The notes below the pieces were generated by a model, which worked only from the letters and a program-made list of their open reading frames with translations, made no database searches and had not been told where the DNA came from. This document shows positions 22,481 through 34,111 of a DNA stretch of 64,000 nt, piece by piece. The stretch is from assembly GCF_958298935.1 (NCBI RefSeq), contig NC_084937.1, positions 28,901,568-28,965,567 of the forward strand, in the 5' to 3' direction. Position 1 is the stretch's first letter; every line of letters begins with the position of its first letter. This DNA is from Phragmites australis (Eukaryota; Streptophyta; Magnoliopsida; Poales; Poaceae). The position numbers and the translations under genes are program-made.

Positions 22481-23650
22481 GACCGAGTTGAGTAGCACAC
22501 ATTTGAGCACTGTTTGTTCTTCGGCCATATATTACAAAATGTGGCCAGGGGCCTGATTGGGAACGGCTTTACATAATAGTAGTACAGCTCAGCAGGGCAA
22601 AGCAATTCCGTTTGATTAATCTCTAACGCAGGGAGCAGCACAAAATTAAAAAGAGGGTCGGCTTACAACTGAAAGCAATCCAAACCCTAGCAGAAACTTA
22701 CTTCCACCCACGGACAGCAGTGACCACAGTCAGCAGAATAGGATCCCGGCAGGAATCCAAGTGATTTCTGATCACGAACTCAAGCACAATCTGCCAGATG
22801 GATCACTATATCTATGGGTTCTGGAGCCAAGTTCGACAGGAGAAAACAACGATACAAGTCTAATCTGATACAATACAAGGGCGACAGCCACTAATATATG
22901 CTCGCAGGCACGACTCCGACTCAGGACCTAATAACTCAGGCCCGACTCCACCAAAAATAGCCTAACCTGACTCAAGTTAACTAAGGCCGAACCAGACTCA
23001 ATTCACCAGAAAAGAGATGTTCCCTTAGCGTGCACCTTCACGGAGTTTCGAGTCCATCGATCCATGTTTGAGCTACCTCTCTTCGTTGCATTTTGCTTAC
23101 TGGTTTACTACACGATCGATCTTGCAAAGGAGACAGATATCTTACTGGTTGGATGGAGTTGACAACATGTACGTGTTTGATTGTTAAGTTCTTTACTGGT
23201 TGAGCGAAGCAGCAGCACAGTACACTTACGAGTTGAGGTTTGTAGTCCTGTAAATTGACACGTACACGTATGCACCCTGGGCAAGCACTGGTGGAATGCT
23301 AATGCTATATATATACTCCTCACCTAACATAAATATCAGAATAGAAACCATGTATTCTTATTTCAGATGGCCGGTGATTAAAATGTGATCCGTAGGAATA
23401 ATTCGTCCCTGCAGCCTTCCTGGTACCGGATAGGAGGGCCAATATTGCCAATGGTTCACAACACATTTGCATGTGTGCATATAAAGATTGCCACTTGCAG
23501 CTTCCTTCTCGCAGACGTTGTTCCATGAACATGTGGTACGCACTAGTCGTGCACGGCCGTCCACGCTCAATATGTCACAGCGCGTGAGTCCATATTCTCG
23601 ATCGATGTGGCACGGCGTGTGAGCCAGGCACTTGTAAACACCATGCAAGA
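22481..23650. other. Intergenic region upstream of the pectin methylesterase
   Basis: No gene, RNA or clear mobile element recognised. The last few hundred bases should contain the promoter of the downstream gene. Confidence 0.45.
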
Positions 23651-23659
23651 CTCGTAGCT

Positions 23660-23769
23660 AGCTATATAAACACCATGCAAGACCCTTGCACTTTGCCACA
23701 CACAAGCTCAGATCACAAACAAACACAAGTGCACTTTGCCACACACAAGCAGCTCACAAGCCAACAACC
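23660..23769 (+). promoter_or_regulatory. TATA box and leader of the pectin methylesterase gene
   Basis: GCTATATAAAC at 23661-23671 is a good TATA box about 100 bp before the start codon. Two short direct repeats surround it: AAACACCATGCAAGAC (23636 and 23668) and TGCACTTTGCCACACACAAG (23686 and 23729). The ATG at 23674 is probably upstream of the transcription start. Confidence 0.65.
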
Positions 23770-25048
23770 ATGGCAACCATGCTTACCGTGCACCACCTCT
23801 TCCTCATTGCTCTCGTCCTCCTTGCCATGCCACCTCCGGCAGTCGCATCCCGTGCTGAGCTCAACGCCGACCTGGCCCATCCAGCATCGGCCGACGACAT
23901 CAACCACACACTCGTCGAGAAGCTGCCGCATTGGCTGCCGGCTCGGGACGCATGGCTGCTCAAGAGCCCGCTCGAGGATGGCGTCGCCGTCGATGCTGTC
24001 GTGTCGGCGGATGGCACCGGCAACTACACGACGATCAGTGCTGCCGTCGCTGCCGCGCCGACGAAAAGCACCGCAAGATACGTTGTCCATATCAAAAGAG
24101 GGAGATACAAGGAGCTTGTTGACGTCGGCGCCGACAAATGGAACCTTGTGTTGCTCGGTGACGGGATGGAGGCCACAACCATCACCGGCAACCGAAGCGT
24201 GAAGGGCGGCTACCACACCATGACAACTGCCACCGTTAGTAAGTGTCGATTGCTTCGCTTTGTTCTGCTCAATCAATAGGTATCCGCTAACATTCTCTTT
24301 CGATCCTTCCGAAGGTGTTCATGGCCCAGGCTTCATCATGCGTGACTTGACGGTTGAAAACACAGCAGGAGCAGTGATGGAACAGGCCGTGGCATTCATG
24401 TCTGAGTCCAACCGGTCTGTGGTGCACCGCTGTGGCCTCCGAGGGTACCAGGACACACTCTACGCATTCGAGTACGAACAATTCTATAGCGAGTGTCGTA
24501 TCTCGGGTACGGTGGACTTTATCTTTGGTGATGCTGCTGCCATCTTCCAAAACTGCACCATCCTCGCAAGACTACCTATGAACGGCCAACCGAACGTCAT
24601 CACTGCTCAAGCCCGGGCTGATGCCACTCACCGTACTGGATTTACGTTCCAGTTCTGCACGGTGGCTGCCGACGACGAGCTTGTCCACGCCAACTACACC
24701 GTGAAGACATACCTTGGCAGGCCATGGCAGGCTTACTCACGAGTCATATTCATGCAGTCCTACTTGTCTGATGTCGTGCACCCCGATGGATGGATGCCAT
24801 GGAATGAAACCAACTTCGGCTTGAACACTTGTTACTACGCAGAGTTCAGCAACGGAGGCCCTGGTGCTAACATCAATGGCCGAGTGAAGTGGTCTGGCGT
24901 GCACAGCAGCCTAGGTGCATCAGAAGCATGGAACTTCACGGTGCAGAGCTTGATCGATGGCAACCAGTGGCTGCCGGCAACCGGAGTCAGCTACACACCT
25001 GGGCTTCGAGCCTGTCACTTGTCCTCTGATTACACTGTAGTTGTCTAG
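23770..25048 (+). CDS. Pectin methylesterase without PMEI pro-region (400 aa, two exons)
   Basis: Exons 23770-24238 and 24315-25048, with a 76-bp GT-AG intron splitting a Ser codon. The enzyme removes methyl esters from cell-wall homogalacturonan (EC 3.1.1.11, carbohydrate esterase family 8). A signal peptide covers about residues 1-27. The family motifs are all present: GRYKE at 111-115 (GxYxE), EQAVAF with Gln180, YQDTL with Gln202 and Asp203, DFIFG with catalytic Asp224, and LGRPW at 290-294 with Arg292 and Trp294. There is no N-terminal inhibitor pro-domain, so it is a short-form (type II) enzyme needing no processing at an RRLL site. All active-site residues are intact. It lies between two copies of the PMEI module. 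Confidence 0.93.
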
Positions 25049-25730
25049 TTGACATGTCAATGAACTAAGATCATATCGTGTCATCTTGTGTTGTTACCTG
25101 TTGGCATTGATGGGTGTGTGTGATGCACTTATCCGTTAGCCACACTATCTCAGACATTTGGGAATGTAAGGGCATAAATGTATCGAAATACATACTAGTA
25201 AGTCATTAAGAAGTTTCCTTATCTTCTTAAAGCTATTATTTGTGAGGATGGTGGGCACAAAACCGTTTGCATTTAGGCATGTAGCTGTGGACAAAGATAG
25301 AAATGAAAGCGCGTGTAGAGAAACTGAGATGTGAAACATATCCATGAAGTGCAAGATGGATGTACAATGAAGCGTGCAGACGTTGCCGAGGGCAACCTTG
25401 TTAGGGACAACGTATATGGGATCTACATACAACTGGTACACCATTTAGAATTGCGTTTGAGGTTATATGCTAATATTTTCGCAGTTCATGGAAGGCCTTG
25501 GCTGGATGATGCATCCCACGTAGTTCTCGTTCAACTAGGGAACGTGCCGTAGCTAAAGTGGCAACGGTGCCTGGGTGCATCCGAGCCCACCCGCATTCGG
25601 CGCCTGATGTTGGCACGGGTGCTCACCTTCGGGTGGGGCTAGGTGTCAGCTCGTTTGATCTATGATCTCCTACTAACATAGCTTTCTAGATGAATATGAT
25701 AATTTTTTTTTTAAGCTAGCGTAGTCTGTC
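25049..25730. other. 3' flank of the pectin methylesterase and intergenic DNA
   Basis: No further exon or recognisable repeat. A TTTTTTTTTT run at about 25708 comes just before the duplicated MULE block. Confidence 0.45.
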
Positions 25731-26750
25731 CATTACCCAACATGCCGAACAGCAAGAACATCATCTAGAGCAGCAGCTGCAGGTCAAGCCATGTCACCTC
25801 CACTGCTGCACATAGCGCCGCCTCGCCTGCCGTTGACGCCATGAGGGCCACGGCTGGCACCCGCCGTGCCACAGCCACATCACCTCCTTGGATTCGAGGA
25901 ACTTGAGCTCCCCCCGCACGCTCCAGCCGCCGCACTCACTCATCCTACTCTTCATTGATCACCGATGCATCCACAACCAGCAGAGGCCCGAGCAGGAACG
26001 AGGCCAGTGAGTAGAGAAGAGACATCCATGCAAGCCGGAGCTCCCTCCCCTTCCCCTCTCTCGAGTTCCCAGCCGGATTCGCTTCTTTCCCGACGGAATC
26101 GAGCTTGGAGACCGTCTTCCCAGCCTCGAACCGTCGTCCTCCGCGCCTCACCATTGACTCGCCGCTCTAGCCCTCCTCCAAGTCGAAGAGCCCCGCGGTG
26201 AGCTTTTCCTCTGCCCAAGGATCCTCATGTGTGTCCCTGTTTGGCTTGGGCCCATCGCTGGTCCAGCCTTCGTCGTGTTGCCACCGACGAAACTCGCTTG
26301 AGCCATCAATTGCCGCTGATGCTTTCCCTCGCCATCGGTCATGCTCCCCTCTCTGCATGTCGCCACTGAGACCCCAAATTGGTTCCCCATTGTGTGCTGG
26401 TGCTTCTAGTACCCTTCCCTGGCCGAGCCCCGCCGCCAATCGTAGTCGGCAAGCCGATCAATGCTACCCCTCCCTCTCCTGTTTCAATTTGACCAGAGTC
26501 AAAATATCGAATTGATTCAGTGGGTCTCGGTCCCACAGATCCAGAGAGAGGCTACATAAATCTGGGTGTAAAAAGTGTTTGCAGGCATCATGTGGCATGT
26601 CATGTTAGTGTCAAGACCCCTCTCTGAACCGGTATGGACCTGATTGACACGGTTTAACAACATTAATGATCTAGAAATGCATTTTCAGAGTTCGTGGGCT
26701 TGAATGACACACCACGATAAAAGTTTGAGGATTATTACTGCATTTTACTC
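25731..26750 (-). mobile_element. MULE-like element, copy 2 (left end missing), with captured gene fragment
   Basis: The interior (about 25740-26500) is colinear with 43885-44700 of copy 3. The right arm (about 26630-26750) ends GCATTTTACTC and is followed by the 9-bp word CATGAATTA (26751-26759). The left terminal repeat is absent. On the minus strand it holds a broken version of the 142-codon frame found intact in copy 3; here it reads only to DASVINEE before a stop (26154-25945 region). No transposase is present. Confidence 0.65.
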
Positions 26751-26759
26751 CATGAATTA

Positions 26760-27510
26760 TTATAAGGGAAACAAATAACACTTTGGTACCTGCTATTTGT
26801 AGAAAAGTTGTCACTTGCTAAATTTGAATTATAATGTGACAATTAAACATAAAATTTTCAATATTTTACAAATATGAAAATCCTGGCAGCGCAAAAACTT
26901 TTAATTTGTTAGTAAATTTTAAAATACAGACCTTTAAGAAAATATGTGTGCTTAACTTTTTATGTTTAGGTTGGAATATTTGAACTAATTTGGCTATTTG
27001 AATCATAATTATTTTACATGATATGGATATCTTAGACTTCATGATACAATTGTTTTGTTGTCAAGTGCAAAATCAATTTCCTCACAAAAATAGGTACAAA
27101 ATATGTTTTGAGATGCCAAATATTCCGATTCTAATTTAACACACCGGACTTTGTTGCCTATTATTTGGTAGGTGCCCCACTGATTTCCTAGATTGCATGT
27201 ATTTATGCTTAGGAAAGATTTAGCATCTGCATTAACACTTGCTCATTTTGCAGCACACGTTACTTGGTAAGCGACAGCGAGATTCTTCTTAGGATAAACA
27301 AACCAATATAATCAACCGTCTGTTATATATACAAAATAATTTGATTCATATGTAAATCTGGCCGGATCGAGAGAAATAAATGGAGAGCTAGCTGTCAGCA
27401 GCGGAAATATGGAAAATATTAACGACACTCTTTTATATATACATCCTGTCAGCTTCATTCGCAGCCATAGCCACATCTAGAGGCCCGACGCGTCTCGTTC
27501 TTTATAATTC
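26760..27510 (+). repeat. AT-rich duplicated block and PMEI-B promoter
   Basis: Uninterrupted version of the sequence that carries two insertions in copy 1, so it gives the empty sites for both. The promoter part holds single copies of the GCAGCACACGTTA, AAATCTGGCCGGATCGAGAG and GGAAAATATTAACGA words. A TATA box (TTTTATATATAC) lies at 27431-27442. Confidence 0.75.
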
Positions 27511-28170
27511 ATGGTGATGACGCCTCCCACAAACTTCTCCCCCCATCTCCTGATTATTGTCATACTCACAGTCTTTACCATAGCCACATCTACAAGAAAG
27601 CCCTCCCTTGCTGTGGCCACGCCGTCGTCCGCCGCTAAGGAGTTCCTCCGTGCGCGCTGTGCCACAACCAAAAACGCGACCACCTGCTATAAAGCCCTCC
27701 TCCCTTTCGCCGACTCGTTCAATGGTAGTCAGGTTAGGATTTCCAGCGCAGCCACTGCGGTGGCATATGGCCAGCTCCGCAGCTTCCTCACGGAGCTTCG
27801 GCGCCTTCAAGCACAGCGGCCTCATCACCCCATCAATGTAACGGGCCCTCCGAGTCTCCTAGATCAGGCCCTTGGGGTTTGCGTGCAGAGTATCGAAGTG
27901 GGTCTCCAGGGTGAGGAGGCGGCGTTGTCTGACCTCCGTCTGCTTAACTCTCCGGTCACGAGCAAAGAGAAAGCCAAGGACGCGCTCTTGGACGTCCAAC
28001 ATTTTCTTAGCGGGGCGGCCTCATCAGCTGAGGTGTGCATCTATGGCTTTGAGGATGCAGGCGATGCCGCGCTTGTGTCGCCGGTTGGCAAGGAGGTGGT
28101 GGCAATGGCTAAGCATACTGATCAGTACGTCGATATTGCCCTCTACCTTCTGGTGGGCATAACGTTGTAA
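27511..28170 (+). CDS. PMEI-like protein, copy B (219 aa, single exon)
   Basis: Same family and layout as copy A: signal peptide (LLIIVILTVFTIATS), cysteines in FLRARCATTKNATTCYKAL, GVCVQS and EVCIYGF, and the same C-terminus DIALYLLVGITL. It has a five-residue insertion after the signal region (LAVAT before PSSAAK). It differs from A and C more than those two differ from each other, for example around residues 105-115 and 130-150. The frame is fully open. It begins at the only in-frame ATG (27511), equivalent to the start used in A and C. Confidence 0.85.
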   Translation: MVMTPPTNFSPHLLIIVILTVFTIATSTRKPSLAVATPSSAAKEFLRARCATTKNATTCYKALLPFADSFNGSQVRISSAATAVAYGQLRSFLTELRRLQAQRPHHPINVTGPPSLLDQALGVCVQSIEVGLQGEEAALSDLRLLNSPVTSKEKAKDALLDVQHFLSGAASSAEVCIYGFEDAGDAALVSPVGKEVVAMAKHTDQYVDIALYLLVGITL

Positions 28171-28533
28171 TGAACCTAAACATGCTTCTATGTATGAGTA
28201 ATATAAACAATAATATCTGGAATATTTTGTCATCCATTGTGCAAAAGGAGGTTTTGATAGATTTTATCCGGAGGAAAACAAAATTACCCACAATTAGGGT
28301 TCGTCAAATTGCACATCTGCCCAAGTGGAGAACCCCGGGAGATACTCGTTGCGCACGCATCTTCGCTGGTGCCCCTTGCTTTCTTGCAGTCCGGCAGCCA
28401 TCCCCTGAATCTAGTTTGGTTCACCGAGCATCCTTCACGTAACCAATCGACAAGAGGTGCAGTAGGTTAGCAAGATAAGAGCTCGTATCTGCTGATCTCC
28501 ATCAACTGATTGACTGAGCTGTTCTGTGTTTTA
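28171..28533 (+). pseudogene. PMEI-B 3' flank and truncated folB leader
   Basis: After the PMEI stop the folB leader is present from ATTGCACATCTGCCCAAG (about 28309) to CTGTTCTGTGTTTTA at 28533. It ends one base before the splice-acceptor AG. What follows is unrelated, so no folB coding sequence is left in this copy. Confidence 0.75.
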
Positions 28534-31500
28534 TCTTAATCGATGGTAGCCCAAGAGACAGACATAATTAATCAGAGGCCTCACGAGACCACGGGAACCA
28601 AGATGAAGTAGTCACCGGAAGCTTTAGTCAGATATTGTGTGCACATGTGTGTGGAACAAAATGCTGTTGTTTCGCAGATTCGAAACATGCCGTTGGAATT
28701 GTGTGTTTGAAACGGTGTATGTAATATTTGCGGGCGTACCAGTATACAGGGTATACAAGAGATAGGAGACAATGTAATAAAATTGTAAACTTTATTTATT
28801 CATATTGAATTCATAAAGTACGTATTTCGATTACAAAGTTTTACTCCACAACGCACACGCTATCTGACTATATCCATGATCTAGCGATTGCTTTGTCTTG
28901 GTTCCTAGGGCATCGTGAAGCTCTCCGGTTAATTACGCCCGTCTTTGGGCTACCTTCGATTAAGCTGCGCTGACGGTCGTCGTATTGAGATCGTCTCCGA
29001 GTCTACAAGGCTGTAATCACATGCTACAAAAACCAAGCAACATAAGTGTTAGAAATCAAATAGCGGTAGAGAACAGGATAACAGTCTAGCATAAGTTTTT
29101 TGAACTGTTTATGTATCCCGGATCATCATCGGCCACGTAGGCCTCATAATCATGTATGTTCTATGAAGAGGTGTGCTAGGAGTGTGGTATGACGTGTAGT
29201 TTCTATCGAAAGCGGTGGCATGGCCACAACCAGGAGCTCTGACGTCGTGCTTGACTCACTAACTCACTCTTCGGGCCTCGGATTTATCCTCATCGGCCAT
29301 CTCCGAAGGCAACAGGCAACGAGCCACACATGCAAAAGCCACAAAGGCGAGGGTGATCACTGTGGGCCACGTAGGCTCCAGCCACAAAGACGCATATTCT
29401 AGTAAGCCACATAGGCACTACACCACAAAGGCGTGAGGGAGATAACTTTGTGAGCCCCAAAGGCATCAGCTATGAGGGCCTTATATTCTTTGCAATCACG
29501 AATTACAGCAACATGAAGGCAATCACAAGATATTGCCATTAACTTTATATTATGTGCTCATGCTAACTCATAGCCAATGGCAATAAGAGAACATCTTCAT
29601 AGCCTTAGTTCATAGAAACATCCCAAGCATCAGATCGGCTCCTGTATGCAATCTGGAAGGGCAAAATCACAATGCGCAACCACATCCTTGCTAACAAAAG
29701 AGAAGAACATGATAACCGGGCTTGCACAGCACAACTGCGAGGATGAACAGGGGCCCAGCACAGCAGCTAGACCAGCAGCACAACGGCGCAAACCGGGGCC
29801 TCACTTTTATCATCACAGGTCAACAGGCACGACGACAGCGTATCAATGAGCACCAGGCGAGTCATAGCGGCCCGAGCCTTAGTTTATCATGGCCGACAGA
29901 CACGCAGCATCACAACATCGAGCACAACGGCGGCACGATGGCACGCACAGAGCACAAGCATAAACCATAGCGGTCGAGCCTTATGTTTCAATGGAACACA
30001 GCAGGAGCACGGGGGCTACCACGGTGCGACCGGACATAGTACAGACAGAAAGCACGCGACGGCTGGGGCTCAAACAGCACAACGGCATGATTAGGAACAG
30101 ATAGGAAATACGCACAGCACGACGGCACATGCAAATAGAGCATCACAATCACGGCTGAGCTGGCATTGGCACCACAGCGCGCGCACGTGAACGGGCAAGA
30201 TGACAGAAAAAAAGATGGCAGCCGGGCTCAAACTAGAGCACCACGGCGCACACAGGTCATGAAACGGTAGTTGGGCCTCAGTTTTAACATCACCGACCAC
30301 GGGAAAAGCACGACGGCACGAAGGCCGGGCTATCACAGAGCAGAGAGGGAGAAGCGCAACGGTGCGGCCGGAGCACCGGCTACGACGGCATGGCCGTGCA
30401 TGAACACAAAGAGGGGAGGTAAAGACAATCATGCCGGGGGCTCACCTTGCGAGTCAATAGCTGTGGAGATGAAGCTGGTGTTCATGGCGACAACGAATTG
30501 CGGTCGGTGTTCACGGTGCGCGGCGAACTTGCATGGCGGTGGCGGTGATTTCGTGTGGCAGCAACTGGATGCGATAGGGCCTCGCCAAGGTGTCCAAGCC
30601 TCCCCCTTCCTCCCGGGCACCCCTTCCCTTCCCTTTTATAGGGGGTCGAGGTCCCCACGGGAGGAGATAAAGACGCAATGAAGAGATAGAGACCCGATCC
30701 TTCATGAATCCAACCTAATCCAAAACAAATCAGCTTCCCAGGGAGATATACACGGGAATCCACTAAGACTCCATCAAATTTAGGTGCGGATCAGGTCAGG
30801 CTTAGAGATAGAGAAGGGAGGCAACACCGATTGAATCGGGAGAGGGGATCAGCCATAACGGCTTGGGTGGAGAAGACAGAGGGGAGCATGGGTGCAGGCC
30901 GGCTCGGGCTAGAACCAGGGTGGCGCATGTGGATGGCGCGGCTTGGGCAAGATGCATCATGGCGCAGGGCGAACCTACGGAAGAGGCGGCGGGGAAGAGA
31001 AGAACAGGACGGTGCCCCTAGGGATGGCTCAGGGAAGGAGGAAAATGAGAGGGGAGCTGGGCCAGCTTGGGCCGATGTGAGGAGAAGGAGAGGGGAGGAG
31101 GCCGGGCCAGGTTGGGCCAAAGGAGGAGAGGCGGATCGGCACTGGGCCAGACCGAGAAGGGAGGAAAAAGAAGAAGAAAAAAAGGGCTGTTGGGCCAAGA
31201 AAAGGAGAAGTGGGCTGGTTTTGCCTCTTCCTTCCTTTCTTTTTTTTTTATTTTTTTACTACACCAATATGCGACAAAATGACATCATACAGCTGTAAGC
31301 GATGAAACTTGTACTTTATGAATCAAGAACATGAATAAAGCCCAATGTTTTTTGTTACATTGCTCTTCTTTTCTTTTTATACTTTATGTATACTGGTATG
31401 CCCGCATAGATCATCTTTAGAGTTATATACACATTTTGCATGTTTCTCTTGCATGAAACAGGGCGGACGCCCTTAAAGGTGGTGGCTTTGTTCTTCCTCA

Positions 31501-31904
31501 CGTCGTCGTGCACCGCCATCTCCAAACGTCAACAGAGCCCTGGACCTGGAGGAAGGGAGCAGGATATTCTTTCTCGATTCGCTTTGAGGTCTCAAGGGCA
31601 CTCAGCCAGCCTCTCAGGTATTCTAGCATCCTCTTCTTCACCTCCCTAAAGTAACATCGCCTTGAGATTCTTCTCTTGTTATTCGAAGCAAGGGCAGTGC
31701 ATTGCCATCATCGTCGACTGATCTAGCTAGCTACTATATAAACGTACTACGGCCTAATGCCGACACAACTAATCTGCTACTGCAGCCTCCTCTTCATGGA
31801 GCCTGAGGCATCATCATGCTACTGCAGCCGCCTCCTCTTCTTGGATCCCTGGTTGACGGGTGTCATCACGCGCGTTACTGCAACCTCCTGTTCTTGGAGG
31901 ATGG
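28534..31904. other. Repeat-rich region without recognisable genes
   Basis: From about 29700 to 30450 short GCACAACGGCG/GCACGACGGCA-type words recur irregularly, in a style typical of LTR or leader regions of grass retroelements. From 30830 to 31230 the plus strand is strongly purine-rich with GGGCCA words. A TATA-like ACTATATAAACG occurs at about 31732. The final part (31740-31904) is probably the continuation of the sequence after 42195, split by the Gypsy insertion. No protein family is recognisable in any frame. Confidence 0.4.
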
Positions 31905-31915
31905 TGTAATACCTG

Positions 31916-31978
<63 letters not shown>

Positions 31979-34095
31979 TGACCTTCTAAACCGTTGCTCG
32001 GTTGGACGATTGGATATTGTGGATGCGTAGATCTCGTCAAGACAAATCCGTTTTGCTATCTAATGTCACGTTTGGGCACTTAGTGAATCCGTGATGAGTC
32101 CAATAAGTTTAGACCATTAGTTAAAATAAAAAAATAAAAAGGGATAAGGCTTGGTGGGATCGTCTCCCACCCAATCCCACCCGCACTTGCCTCGCTCGCC
32201 TCGCCCTCGTCTCCACTGGGCCGACGCCGCCGAGGCTTCCGGCTGCCACCTCCGACTGTCGCCACTGCCGCCGTCCCGGCCCCGTCACCGTGCGCCCAGC
32301 CTCCCACCGTCGCGCGCCCAGCTGTTAGTTGCCAGCTGGCGCGTCGTTGATCGGCGGTGTAGGGAGGGGAGCAGGAGGCCGACTACTCGGTCAGCCAGAG
32401 AAGAAGAGAAGGAAGGAAAATAAAGGAAGAATAAAAGGAAAGAAAGGAAAAGGGAAGAAGAGAAAGGGAAGAAAAGAAGGAGGAGGGAGGAGGAGGCTGA
32501 CTGCGGGTTCGTCGGTTTTGCAGTTCCGCTCCAAAGGTGACTCCTCCATAGTCCTTAGATGCTTGTAGGAGGTTGGGTTTAGTCGTCTGCGTTGTTGGTT
32601 AAATGTATTGTTGGTCCGGTTAGTGAGTAGAGCGTCAATTAAATTGGAGGCCTAACCGATGTTGGACGTAAATGTATGTCTATAATGGAAGTTGTAGTTC
32701 ATGTTATCGACGTACCGATGGTGTTGGCATTGTTCTTTTTGGGTAAGCGGTTTAGGTGCTTTTGGCTTTTTTGTGTCAGTGTCCAGCGAGGATTAGCCTT
32801 ATGTTGTGGCTTATTCTTCAATCTTTGACTGAGCTAGAGGAGGTTCTTGCTCAGCGTCTAGTGAGCTAGTTGGTAGATGTCTTTATGAAGCCTTTGGTTG
32901 TCGAGAATGCTGGGTTTTGGGCGTATAAGCGTGCACCTTCTTTTACTTCGTCGTTGCAGTGTCGTTGTGCTAATTGTGTGTTTGTTCAGGTGGTGCCGCC
33001 TCGCATCACGTCTAGTGTCGTCTTCATCGTCGGTGAAGGCAAGTGAATGTACCGAATGGCTATGCTTTAACCGGTTATTTAGTTGCCTACATTCTTTTAA
33101 TTACAATGCATTCATCTAACCTGAATAATTGATTATGAGCTGGTTAAAATGTTGTTTACCTTTCATAAGTTTACTCGATTATTGATTTACGAAGTGCAGT
33201 AAGCATGTTATGCCATTTGTAGTTGTTCATTGTTGTATTATGCAATTCTTGAAGTCTTAAGCATTTTCTGGATGTTATGTTGTTGGTTATGCATAGCATG
33301 TCATACATATACATCTTATGCATTGGAAGTTTGTCACCGTCTTCTGGTCACGATCGTACTGGTACAGCACCGTATGTTACATGAGAAGGGGTACGGTGCA
33401 CACCCTTACGTTACCCGAGGAGGGGTAAGGGTGAGGAAGAGCATGTCATGTGCATGTTTAGGCATTCATATGAAGTTCATTGATTTATTTGCATCAAGGT
33501 CTTACTTCCATTAGTTGGCTTGTATATATGATGCGTGTGAAGGTTTATGGCATCATAATGTTAAAATGGTTAATGTTGTCGTTGGACTTGCTTAGCCTTT
33601 TTTGTTTCTCTTGTTGTTGATAGACTGTTTCGTTACTGGTTTCTATTTTAGAGATGATTGCTTATTCAATTGTGGCTAAATAACTCTTTAAAGCAAATTC
33701 TCTTGCTGAGATTTTTGAATCTCACCCGTGCTTTCTTTGCAGGTTCTTTTCGAGGTGTCAATCGCTTGTGGGATGAGTAGCTACACGTCGCCTGCGCGTT
33801 CACCTTCTCTTTTGGGCTAAACTTGTTGTGTTGTTAGATGATGACTTTTGCCTTGTGATGTATATAGTGAGTATGTGGTGGTTAAGTTGTATGGTCGAGG
33901 CTTGTACCTCGTTTGCTAGGATCTTTATGTTGTTAGTGTGATAATCTATAATCTGATTTGTCTTAGTGTGTTTTGTTGCCAATTATACCTCCAGTTTCAG
34001 GGGAGGTGCTGCCGAATTTTTTCCTTTAAAGCTCAGCAGATTTGTAGGTTAGTCTGAGTGACATTCTGGGCTTGTTTTGGTCTCGGGGTGTTACA
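31905..34095 (+). repeat. 5' LTR of the Gypsy element (2,191 bp)
   Basis: TGTAATACC...GGTGTTACA. An (AAT)n microsatellite of about 20 units lies directly after the first ten bases (31918-31977). A purine-rich GAAGAGAAGGAAGG-type tract is at about 32398-32495. Aligns along its whole length with 39940-42194, with scattered substitutions and small indels. Confidence 0.93.
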
Positions 34096-34096
34096 G

Positions 34097-34111
34097 TTGT
34101 TGTCAGAGCTT
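34097..34111 (+). other. Primer-binding site (initiator Met tRNA type)
   Basis: TTGTTGTCAGAGC just after the 5' LTR resembles the usual TGGTATCAGAGC complement of the plant initiator tRNA-Met 3' end, with two changes. Confidence 0.7.

Noticed and set aside
23675..24202. 175-codon frame overlapping the pectin methylesterase exon 1
   Set aside because: Different frame, begins only about 10 bp after the TATA box, and has no family resemblance; the overlapping frame holds all pectinesterase motifs.
30271..31298. Open frames in the GC-rich and purine-rich stretch before the Gypsy element
   Set aside because: Composition-driven frames on both strands with no family match; the region looks like retroelement leader or LTR sequence.
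31819..32040. Open frame with a long poly-isoleucine stretch (also at 39863-40081)
   Set aside because: It is the translation of the (AAT)n microsatellite inside the Gypsy LTRs, not a protein.
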